Positions 40,077 through 46,401 of a stretch of 46,401 bases of DNA are shown here, in pieces. Made by a program: the position numbers and the translations under genes. Numbering within the stretch: the first letter of the stretch is position 1; each line of letters opens with the position of its first letter. The notes under the pieces are model-generated. The model did no database searches. It had not been told where the DNA came from and saw only the letters and a list, made by a program, of their open reading frames with translations. This DNA comes from Bacteroidota bacterium (GTDB lineage: Bacteria > Bacteroidota > Bacteroidia > Chitinophagales > Chitinophagaceae): assembly GCA_013289015.1 (NCBI GenBank), contig JABDAV010000015.1:1-46401 (forward strand), in the 5' to 3' direction.

Positions 40077-41483
40077 ATGAAAAAAATATTTAAACAGGCT
40101 TCAATAATATTAGTTGTATGCATATTCATGCTGACCTCCTGTTCAAAAAATTTTATTAACAGAAATCCTTTTGACAGTGTTCCGTCCGGCGATGCTATTA
40201 CAGATGAAGCGTCTATGCAAAATGCTTTGAACGGCGCTTATGCAAAGCTGCGCGATGTTGGTATATACGGAAGAGATTTGCCTGTTATAGGCGATCTGCA
40301 AGCTGATAATACTTTTATTGAAGTACAAAATGCCGGGAGATATATTCCGCAATACCAGTACAATTTTACTGCAACAGACGGTGTATACACAGAACTCTGG
40401 AACGCAGCATACGCCTGCATTTTACGCGTCAACCAAATAATTGATGCAAACATTACAGGTGTTAATGCTGATGCAATAAAAGCACAGGCTTATGCAATAA
40501 GGGCATTGATGTATTTCAAGCTGGTAAATGCTTATGCAAGACCATATACTGACGATCCCAATGCTGCCGGTGTGCCTCTGATATTACATTATGACCCTTA
40601 CGCACAACCTGCACGTAATACGGTTAAAGAAGTGTATACGCAGATCATCAATGATTATACAACCGGTTTTAATTCAGCACCATCTTATACCAACTCTGTT
40701 ACATTAAGCAAGTATGCAATTGAAGGTTTACTTGCAAGGGCTTATTTATATATGGGTGATAATGCCAATGCAAAAGATGCAGCGGTTGATGTAATTAATA
40801 ACAGCGAATTTTCTTTGGTAAGCGTTGATCAGTATGCTGCATTGTGGGCCGATCCAGGCATTCATACAGACGCAGTTGAAATAATGTTTGAAGTAGATGC
40901 AGATATAGTTAATAACAACAACTTTGATGACCTCGGCGGTATTTATGCCAACGTGTACCAGGACATTTATTGCACACAGGATCTGTACAATTTATACAGC
41001 AATACCGATGTGCGCACTTCTGTATTAATTCCTGCAACTACAAAAGCCGGGGCTCCTGCAGTCATCGTGTATAAATACCAGAATGCAGCCAACACAAAAG
41101 ACAGGGATAATATAAAAGTTCTACGGCTTTCTGAGATTTATTTAATAGCTGCTGAAGCTTCTCTGCCAACCAATGAAGATGATGCAAAAACTTACCTGAA
41201 TTCAATCGCTCAAACAAGAGATCCTTATTTTCCCGGGTATAATTCTTCAGGAACAGATCTTTTAAATGATATTATTACTGAAAGAAGAAAAGAACTTGCA
41301 TTTGAAGGAGATCGCTTTTATGATCTTAACCGGTTGAAACGCGGGATAGAAAGGCAAAGTGATCCTGCTTCAATTCCCGGGCCTTTGTCTATTCCTTATG
41401 CTGATTATCATCGCGTGGCGCCTATTCCGCAAAGTGAGTTGCAGGCCAATCCGAATATTCAGCAAAACCCGGGTTATCAATAG
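40077..41483 (+). CDS. SusD/RagB family nutrient-binding lipoprotein
   Basis: 468 residues. A lipoprotein signal with LTSC (Cys22) is followed by SKNFINRNPFDSVPSGDAIT. The SusD fold shows LNGAYAKLRDVGIYG, ELWNAAYACILRVNQIID, KAQAYAIRALMYFKLVNAYA, LARAYLYMGDNANAKDAA and EISFEGDR-like ERRKELAFEGDRFYDLNRL near the end, with the closing NPGYQ. It binds the substrate at the cell surface and lids SusC. It starts 29 bases after susC, so they form one transcript. Confidence 0.95.
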   Translation: MKKIFKQASIILVVCIFMLTSCSKNFINRNPFDSVPSGDAITDEASMQNALNGAYAKLRDVGIYGRDLPVIGDLQADNTFIEVQNAGRYIPQYQYNFTATDGVYTELWNAAYACILRVNQIIDANITGVNADAIKAQAYAIRALMYFKLVNAYARPYTDDPNAAGVPLILHYDPYAQPARNTVKEVYTQIINDYTTGFNSAPSYTNSVTLSKYAIEGLLARAYLYMGDNANAKDAAVDVINNSEFSLVSVDQYAALWADPGIHTDAVEIMFEVDADIVNNNNFDDLGGIYANVYQDIYCTQDLYNLYSNTDVRTSVLIPATTKAGAPAVIVYKYQNAANTKDRDNIKVLRLSEIYLIAAEASLPTNEDDAKTYLNSIAQTRDPYFPGYNSSGTDLLNDIITERRKELAFEGDRFYDLNRLKRGIERQSDPASIPGPLSIPYADYHRVAPIPQSELQANPNIQQNPGYQ

Positions 41484-41537
41484 TAGTAATGCAAATGAAG
41501 ATTTAAAGGTAATAAAACTCTTTGCACATCATTTCGA

Positions 41538-41844
41538 TCCCGAACTTTCGCATAGGCGTCAGGATAACTTTCTTTATGCAGCACTTAAATACTGTTATTA
41601 TATGCTCAAAGCCGCATGGCTTCGTTGTCACAACGGCGCTGCTTTCGCTTCTTTGAAAAAATGTCCGCCAAGGCGGATTTTTTCAATCCCGCCTTCGGCA
41701 TGAGCGAACCGAAAGAGGCGCCTTATGTGACAACTGGTAACAACCTGAAATTACAGGCACTAATTGCTCTGAAACTCAAACTGGTTCTATATTTAAAGGG
41801 ATCACACCTGCTTCTTAACCTGACGCGTATGTGAACTTTCGGGA
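41538..41844. mobile_element. Fold-back MITE-like element, copy B
   Basis: About 307 bp, related along its length to copy A at 29685-29975. Inverted ends: left TCCCGAACTTTCGCATAGGC with GTCAGGATAA, right (complement) TCCCGAAAGTTCACATACGC with GTCAGGTTAA. The central hairpin keeps the outer arms. The inner stem is TTGAAAAAA-TG-TCCGCC-AA-GGCGGA-TTTTTTCAA, whose inner pairs differ from copy A but still pair. It fills most of the 463-base gap between susD and the sigma-factor gene. No gene is supported inside it. Confidence 0.75.
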
Positions 41845-41946
41845 GAGAAATCTCAAATTATTTTTAAGCTTACAATAATGTAGGGATGTCTAACTATCAT
41901 TCAATATAACGATACAAGCCTTTCTAAGAATATGAAAGCGCCTATA

Positions 41947-43182
41947 TTATACCTGTTCCAAAGCATCAATATTTCTGCGGATGATTTGCTTATCGGTTTG
42001 GGTTTTAGCCAATGCATATGCTTTTTCAAAATTGCATTTTGCTTTCATGTTGTCAATGCCTTTATATAGTTCACCCAACAAAGCGTAGTAAAAATGATTA
42101 TTGGATAGCTGTAATTTTTCCGCTTCAACAATAGCAGCTTTTTTTCCTTGTGTTTTTGAAAGCGCAAAGGTTCTGTTCAAAGCAACAACAGGTGAATATT
42201 CTATCATCAATAAACGATTATACAATTGAAGGATACTCTCCCATTTTTCTTTGGTATCTGTTTTAATGGTATGCCAGTAAGCAATACTCGCTTCAATATG
42301 ATATTTTGAAATTTCATTGCCGGTTGATGCTTTATTCAAAAAATAAATGCCTTTATTTATAAGTTCCTTATTCCATAAACTTTCATCCTGTTCTTCATAC
42401 AAAACAGGTTCTCCATTCTTATCTTTTCTTGCTTCAAATCTTGACGCATGAAAACACATTAAAGAAAGCAAAGCATTTACATTGGGTTGATTTGTTGTTT
42501 CATTTTCAACCAGCAAATAACTTAAGCGCATTGCTTCCAAACAAAAATCTTCACGCAAAACAGCATCCTGGCTTTCTGAATAATAACCTTCATTAAATAA
42601 CAAATACAGTGTAGTTAATACTGTTTCCAGTCTTTTGTTTATTTCTTTTTCTGAAGGAAATTCGATCTGTACATTTTCCTGCTGCAGCTTTTCTTTTGCG
42701 CGGTATAATCTTTTGTTGATGGTTTCTTTATTGGTAAGAAAAGCATTGGCAATTTCTTCAATTCCAAAACCACAAAGTACACGCAACGCCAAACCTATCT
42801 GCGCTTCTGCCGGAATGGAAGGATGACAAATAGCAAACAACATTTGTAACTGACTGTCTGAAATATTTTTTTCTGAAAGATCTATTTCTATTTCTTCACT
42901 GTTTGCTGATGAGCGTTTTAACTGCGGCTCAATTTTTTTGCTGAATGTTTGATTGCGCGCCATTAAATTCTTTGCCTTGTTTTTTGCAACGGTATATAAC
43001 CATGCGACAGGGTTTGGCGGCACGCCTTTATAGCTCCATATTTCCAATGCCGATAAAAAAGTTTCGCTGGCAATGTCTTCAGCAGCTTCCATATGTTCAA
43101 TACCAAAAAGCCTGCATAGCACAGCAGTGATCTTTGTGAACTCCGTTCTGAATAAATGCGGTATTAGTTCTTCTGATGCCAT
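41947..43182 (-). CDS. ECF42-type RNA polymerase sigma factor with TPR-like C-terminal extension
   Basis: 411 residues. Region 2 is in ITAVLCRLFGIEHMEAAEDIASETF and WSYKGVPPNPVAWLYTVAKNKA. Region 4 is ALRVLCGFGIEEIANAFLTNKETINKRLYRAKEKL. The long C-terminus (DUF6596 and TPR-like helices: LYLLFNEGYYSES, CLEAMRLSYLL, AIVEAEKLQLSNNHFYYALLGELY) is characteristic of ECF42 factors. These lack a classical anti-sigma factor and are encoded beside DGPF/YCII proteins, as here, with three upstream. The C-terminus is thought to control activity. Target promoters probably include this operon. Confidence 0.9.
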   Translation of the reverse strand: MASEELIPHLFRTEFTKITAVLCRLFGIEHMEAAEDIASETFLSALEIWSYKGVPPNPVAWLYTVAKNKAKNLMARNQTFSKKIEPQLKRSSANSEEIEIDLSEKNISDSQLQMLFAICHPSIPAEAQIGLALRVLCGFGIEEIANAFLTNKETINKRLYRAKEKLQQENVQIEFPSEKEINKRLETVLTTLYLLFNEGYYSESQDAVLREDFCLEAMRLSYLLVENETTNQPNVNALLSLMCFHASRFEARKDKNGEPVLYEEQDESLWNKELINKGIYFLNKASTGNEISKYHIEASIAYWHTIKTDTKEKWESILQLYNRLLMIEYSPVVALNRTFALSKTQGKKAAIVEAEKLQLSNNHFYYALLGELYKGIDNMKAKCNFEKAYALAKTQTDKQIIRRNIDALEQV

Positions 43183-43189
43183 TAAGTTA

Positions 43190-43211
43190 AAAGCCTCAGT
43201 TAAGAGGCTTT
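43190..43211 (-). terminator. Hairpin between YCII and sigma-factor genes
   Basis: AAAGCCTC and GAGGCTTT are perfect complements separated by 6 bases; on the minus strand GAGGCTTTT precedes the sigma-factor ATG at 43182 by 8 bases. It could be a weak terminator, setting sigma below YCII expression, or it could mask the ribosome-binding site. Confidence 0.5.
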
Positions 43212-43214
43212 ATT

Positions 43215-43574
43215 TTAATTATTGTCTTCAGGATTTACTGCCGGCCTCACTTCAACCTTGCCTCCGCCGCCTGTTACCATCGGGCATTCTTTGGCAAACT
43301 CAACTGCTTCATCAATAGAATCTGCTTTTACTATCATAAAACCATTAATAAACTCTTTTATTTCAGTAAAAGGTCCATTGGTTACTACGTTGCCCGGACC
43401 AACAACTTTTGAATCTGTAATACCTAAACGACTGCCGCGGCTTGCAAGTTTATCCTGTGCAGCAATACTACCCATCCAATTCATCCAGCTTGACATCATT
43501 TGCTCAGCCTGTTCTTTTGTAGGCGGCGCAGATGGCGTGGATGAAGTTCTGAAAATTAATACAAACTCTTTCAT
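43215..43574 (-). CDS. YCII/DGPF-domain protein 1
   Basis: 119 residues, single YCII-related domain: MKEFVLIFRTSSTP, MMSSWMNWMGSIAAQDKL, GNVVTNGPFTEIKEFINGFMIVKADSIDEAVEFAKECPMV. The NGPF motif replaces the eponymous DGPF. It ends with an unusual GGGGKVEVRPAVNPEDNN tail. The function is unproven; such proteins form the genomic partners of ECF42 sigma factors. Its stop is 33 bases before the sigma gene start. One of three tandem paralogues. Confidence 0.88.
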   Translation of the reverse strand: MKEFVLIFRTSSTPSAPPTKEQAEQMMSSWMNWMGSIAAQDKLASRGSRLGITDSKVVGPGNVVTNGPFTEIKEFINGFMIVKADSIDEAVEFAKECPMVTGGGGKVEVRPAVNPEDNN

Positions 43575-43608
43575 AATTGTTTTTTTAAAATTTGAAAAAA
43601 TATTACGG

Positions 43609-43950
43609 TTACATCGGAGCGATCTCTCTTACTTCAACATTACCGCCTGTAAGTAAAACAGGGCAGCCTTTTGCAAACTCAACTGCTTCATCATATGATT
43701 CAGCTTTTATTAATGAATAACCGCCGATGGATTCTTTTATTTCCATGTAAGGGCCATTGGTTACAATGCCATTGCCCTTAACAATTCTTCCGGAGTCATA
43801 AAGCCTGTTGCCTTTATCAATAAGTTTATTTTGATTGGCAATACCTTCAAGCCAATCCATCCAGCGTTTCATCATCGCCTGGCCTTCTTCTGCAGTTCTT
43901 TCCTGCATACCGGTATAATCTGCTTTGTATACGAACAAAAAATCTTTCAT
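43609..43950 (-). CDS. YCII/DGPF-domain protein 2
   Basis: 113 residues, same fold as its neighbours: MKDFLFVYKADYTGMQ, MMKRWMDWLEGIANQNKLID, GNGIVTNGPYMEIKESIGGYSLIKAESYDEAVEFAKGCPVL. NGPY stands at the DGPF position, so the last aromatic differs. Ends VEVREIAPM. It starts 2 bases after the stop of paralogue 3 and ends 34 bases before paralogue 1. Confidence 0.88.
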   Translation of the reverse strand: MKDFLFVYKADYTGMQERTAEEGQAMMKRWMDWLEGIANQNKLIDKGNRLYDSGRIVKGNGIVTNGPYMEIKESIGGYSLIKAESYDEAVEFAKGCPVLLTGGNVEVREIAPM

Positions 43951-43952
43951 GT

Positions 43953-44330
43953 CTATTTATTTTTATTAATTATGATTAATGCGTACCATCGTTTTTTAGC
44001 GATCTTTCTTACTTCCACCGTATTGCCTTCGCCCTGCAACACCGGGCAACCTTTCGCAAATTCAACTGCTTCATCAACTGAACCTGCTTTTACAATTATA
44101 AACCCGCCAATGGTTTCTTTTATATCACCAAATGGCCCGTTGGTTACCATTTTGCTGTGATGCACCACTTTTGCATCATCAAAAGGCAGGCCTGTGCCAC
44201 TGCTAAACTTGTTTTGAGCAGCAATACCGCCGATCCAATCCATGGTTTGTTTCATCCATGTTTGTATCTGCTCCGGTGAAGCAACTTTTTTACCATCTTC
44301 ATGCCTGAAAATGAGAATAAATTCATCCAT
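43953..44330 (-). CDS. YCII/DGPF-domain protein 3
   Basis: 125 residues from ATG 44330 (MDEFILIFRHEDGKK). The frame stays open to 44432, but those 34 residues have no family match. Domain: WMKQTMDWIGGIAAQNKFSS, MVTNGPFGDIKETIGGFIIVKAGSVDEAVEFAKGCPVL, VEVRKIAKKRW. The C-terminus carries an extra hydrophobic/basic tail YALIIINKNK. First gene of the YCII-sigma operon; an inverted repeat lies just upstream. Confidence 0.85.
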   Translation of the reverse strand: MDEFILIFRHEDGKKVASPEQIQTWMKQTMDWIGGIAAQNKFSSGTGLPFDDAKVVHHSKMVTNGPFGDIKETIGGFIIVKAGSVDEAVEFAKGCPVLQGEGNTVEVRKIAKKRWYALIIINKNK

Positions 44331-44346
44331 ATTTTTTTGATTTTTA

Positions 44347-44366
44347 TGTATCGCTTGCACGATACA
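44347..44366. promoter_or_regulatory. Inverted repeat upstream of YCII-sigma operon
   Basis: TGTATCG-CTTGCA-CGATACA has exact 7-base arms, 17 bases upstream of the first YCII start. CGATAC recurs at 44385-44390. It may be an operator or the upstream part of an ECF promoter. Confidence 0.4.
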
Positions 44367-44474
44367 GTTATTAATAAATTTGATCGATACTTTTACAACA
44401 ATTAAAGTTTTACAGATTGGACAAAACCACAAAAATTTTTTTCTTTAAAGAATAAAAACATCAAACTTTTTTTA

Positions 44475-44867
44475 ATGAACGAATTAAAAGAAAAATTACG
44501 CGTTGATAAATATCTCTGGAGCATCCGCATTTATAAAACAAGAGCGCAGGCTTCAGAAGCTTGTGAAAAAGGAAAAGTAAAATTGAATGATGTTAGTGTA
44601 AAAGCATCAAAACATGTTGCTGTTGGAGATGTTTATCACATTAAAACATCTGAGAGAAAATGGGTGATACAGGTTACAGGTTTATTAGATCATCGCGTTC
44701 AGTACAGCGAAGCCATAAAATATTATATTGATCTTACACCTGAAGAAGAAAAAGAAAAATTGAATGTACAATCCGAGAGTTTTTATACAGGCAAACGCTT
44801 AAGCAAAACCGGTAAGCCAACAAAAAAACAACGCCGGGATTTTGATGATTTTACCAATGAGTTTTAA
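44475..44867 (+). CDS. S4-domain RNA-binding protein (Hsp15/RqcP-like)
   Basis: 130 residues. The S4 domain is at about 7-70: LRVDKYLWSIRIYKTRAQAS, CEKGKVKLNDVSVKASKHVAVGD. A basic C-terminal tail follows (YTGKRLSKTGKPTKKQRRDF). It matches the Hsp15 family, which binds the large ribosomal subunit carrying nascent peptidyl-tRNA and helps rescue stalled subunits. Complete. Divergent from the YCII operon; the transposase remnant follows 29 bases downstream on the other strand. Confidence 0.88.
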   Translation: MNELKEKLRVDKYLWSIRIYKTRAQASEACEKGKVKLNDVSVKASKHVAVGDVYHIKTSERKWVIQVTGLLDHRVQYSEAIKYYIDLTPEEEKEKLNVQSESFYTGKRLSKTGKPTKKQRRDFDDFTNEF

Positions 44868-44896
44868 TGTTATTGCAAGGAATGGCACGAACGGTA

Positions 44897-45505
44897 TTAG
44901 CCCTGCTTTCTTTCTGTTTGTTTTTTTATGGATTCTTCAATAACTGCTTTATTATCCTCATCAGCCTCAGACAATACTTTATTGTATTCATCCAGTTTGG
45001 CATCGATCCAGGCAAGATGCCTTTCTATTTTATGCTCATTGAAATTATTTTTCTTTGAATTCTGTGCCCGCAGTTTAGTACTGTCTCCTGCCACCAGTTT
45101 ACCACCGATGAGGTCAAAATGTTTGGCAATACTTACTGTAAGGCGAAACACTTTACGAATGGCCTTTTCATTGTCTCTTCTGAAGTTGGAAATGGTGTTG
45201 TGATCAGGAGCAAGCTCTTTCATTAACCACATTACTTCAATATTGCGTTTGCATTCTTTTTCCAGCTGACGGCTTGAGCGGATATGATTAAGATAACCAT
45301 ACACATAAAGCTTCAGCAGGTCTTTGGGATGATAGGCAGGCCTCCCTTCTTTACTCTCTTTGATATTAAATTTGAAGTCTGCAAGCTGAATACTTTCAAC
45401 AAATAAATCTATGGTACGTACTTCATTATCCTGTTCTATGATCTGATCAAGTGATTGAGGGAAAAGAATACTTTGGGTTCTGTTTTTTCCTTCTATAAAT
45501 TGCAT
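44897..45505 (-). pseudogene. IS1182-family transposase, N-terminal remnant
   Basis: 202 residues matching the N-terminal half of IS1182-type transposases: MQFIEGKNRTQSILFPQSLDQIIE, GRPAYHPKDLLKLYVYGYLNHIRSS, LMKELAPDHNTISNFRRDN and GGKLVAGDSTKLRAQNSKKNN, the last carrying the first catalytic Asp. Full proteins are about 500 residues. The frame stops after KKQTERKQG in a region unlike the family, so the DDE C-terminal part is missing. It is probably non-functional. The upstream end of the element is near 45580, where TTTTTAGACAGTCTGACG occurs. Confidence 0.85.
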
Positions 45506-45588
45506 GTAACAAGTTACTTCTCTATTGAAGTAAAAACAACTTATCTTATTAAGAAATGTGAATAGTTTTTAGACAGTCTGACGAGCAA

Positions 45589-45762
45589 GGCTTGCTGCTG
45601 TGCTGGTATTTTATAACGTCTCAGCCCGGAACTGAAGCCCAATAGAATTACTGATGATGAAGTTAAGAACAAAAGTTCAATAGAATTGCGTCTGACCGAA
45701 CCGCTGCTGATGCGAACAAAAAGATGAGGATTTATTCGTCAGCCAGCATAGCAGCAAACCCC
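45589..45762. repeat. Inverted repeat pair in gap after transposase remnant
   Basis: GGCTTGCTGCTGTGCTGG (45589-45606) is matched in reverse by CCAGCATAGCAGCAAACC (45743-45760) with two to three mismatches. CGAACCGCT and AGCGGTTCG form a second inverted pair in the same gap. No coding frame of interest. It may be debris of a small mobile element. Confidence 0.45.
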
Positions 45763-45800
45763 ATGTTAGCGGTTCGTTGTTTTCTTGTATTTCGTAATAT

Positions 45801-46401
45801 TTATTTTATAAAACGGTGAATTGCTTTATCAGCGTTATCTTGAAATGTAGTATTTTTCAAATCAGTATAAAAACTGCTCTGGTCAACCATATCCCCTGAT
45901 AACTTACCTTCTTTACTTGCATAAAAAACGCCACTTTTATATCGCTCATCCGAAATGCCATCTACAAAGCGTTTTGCACCTACTTCCAGCTTATGCACCA
46001 TTCCTCCTATCAATGGGAATACAACAGGCATCATAAAATACTTCAACATAAATTGCATTGCCGGGGGAAGATTATCTGGTGCCTGAGTTCCCTTTGTGTT
46101 CCCGGGACTCATGACAACAAATTTTAGGTCGGGATATTTTCTTGCCATTGCCAAGGTCCACATAGTTGCTGCATATTTGACATATCCGTATGCTTGCGTT
46201 ACATCAAATTTATTACCAAAATATGAACCGTCAAGCACAGCAGTAAACTCATCTACAGAAGAAGTTTTCATTGCCACCGGTTTCATTCCAAGCATCTTTA
46301 CTCCTGGTACAGCTTCTGCACTGACTGATAGTACTGCTTTTTTCAACTTATCATGTTTTATTAATTCCTCCACTAAGATCACATGACCTAAAATATTCGT
46401 A
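45801..46401 (-). CDS. Short-chain dehydrogenase, C-terminal part (5' end off window)
   Basis: The open frame continues to the right edge. The first readable residues are TNILGHVILVEELI, the conserved SDR Asn-x-x-Gly-His segment, so the GTG at 46382 is internal. Further motifs are KKAVLSVSAEA (catalytic Ser), YGYVKYAATMW (Tyr-x3-Lys) and VVMSPGNTKGTQ (the Pro-Gly after the active site). The C-terminus resembles the long atypical SDRs related to protochlorophyllide reductase and retinol dehydrogenase. The N-terminal cofactor-binding part lies beyond the window. The substrate is unknown. Confidence 0.85.
   Translation of the reverse strand, partial: TNILGHVILVEELIKHDKLKKAVLSVSAEAVPGVKMLGMKPVAMKTSSVDEFTAVLDGSYFGNKFDVTQAYGYVKYAATMWTLAMARKYPDLKFVVMSPGNTKGTQAPDNLPPAMQFMLKYFMMPVVFPLIGGMVHKLEVGAKRFVDGISDERYKSGVFYASKEGKLSGDMVDQSSFYTDLKNTTFQDNADKAIHRFIK

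Noticed and set aside
41616..41834. Open frame of 72 codons inside fold-back copy B
   Set aside because: It lies in a structured repeat and the reading frame is not conserved with copy A.
45570..45585. The fold-back element as a non-autonomous derivative of the IS1182 element
   Set aside because: The ends share only CGTCAG, which is too short to support a relation.
45755..45780. Integron attC-like site (CCCCATGTTAGCGGTTCG)
   Set aside because: No paired complementary core with the expected spacing and no integrase or cassette array.

Overview
The window looks like chromosome from a member of the Bacteroidota, most like the Chitinophagaceae. The evidence is an AT-rich sequence, a SusC/SusD pair, two very large secreted proteins with the CHU-type (type IX secretion) C-terminal domain, a GLPGLI protein, a DUF4105/Lnb-type membrane protein, LytS/LytTR regulators, a histidine-utilisation locus, and -7 promoter boxes resembling TAnnTTTG. 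The genus assignment is an inference.

Layout. 1-4.8 kb: a minus-strand cell-envelope operon (lipoprotein, FHA-like protein, a 33-residue membrane ORF, PP2C phosphatase, and a SEDS/FtsW-RodA protein cut by the left edge). It recalls the actinobacterial fha-pstP-rodA cluster. 4.9-15.6 kb: two tandem 870-residue adhesin-like paralogues, an alpha/beta hydrolase, a DUF4105 protein, a CDF metal transporter, a Tat-exported superoxide dismutase and an LptF/G permease carrying an internal 37-residue duplication. 15.6-23.8 kb: mostly housekeeping and small genes (START-like, aroE, a phosphosulfolactate-synthase homologue, a TPR protein, GLPGLI, DUF1345, ThuA, YciI, SnoaL, GNAT). 23.8-29.5 kb: marR-hutH-(antitoxin-toxin)-unknown-hutU, littered with short palindromic repeats. 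Two copies of one repeat lie in frame inside hutU.

29.7-31.1 kb is the most unusual stretch. It holds one intact tRNA-Arg(TCT), four broken tRNA pieces and three tandem copies (period 342/339 bp) of an 83-residue GIY-YIG endonuclease gene. The stop codon of each endonuclease gene lies in the D-arm of a tRNA fragment that has lost its 5' acceptor strand. Each of the second and third fragments, and the intact tRNA, is followed by a terminator hairpin and then the next endonuclease start codon. A roughly 290 bp fold-back MITE-like element abuts the last fragment, and a second copy lies after susD at 41.5 kb.

31.2-41.5 kb: ung, an SDR, a split mgtC-type gene, a LytTR regulator with its LytS kinase, a divergent degenerate kinase lacking the phosphoacceptor histidine, and susC/susD. 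41.9-46.4 kb: an ECF42-type sigma factor with three tandem YCII/DGPF proteins, an S4/Hsp15 protein, an IS1182-type transposase remnant and an SDR cut by the right edge.

The strongest candidates for new biology are the tRNA/GIY-YIG cassette array, the protein-coding palindromes in hutU, and the paired fold-back elements whose hairpins keep their architecture while changing sequence.
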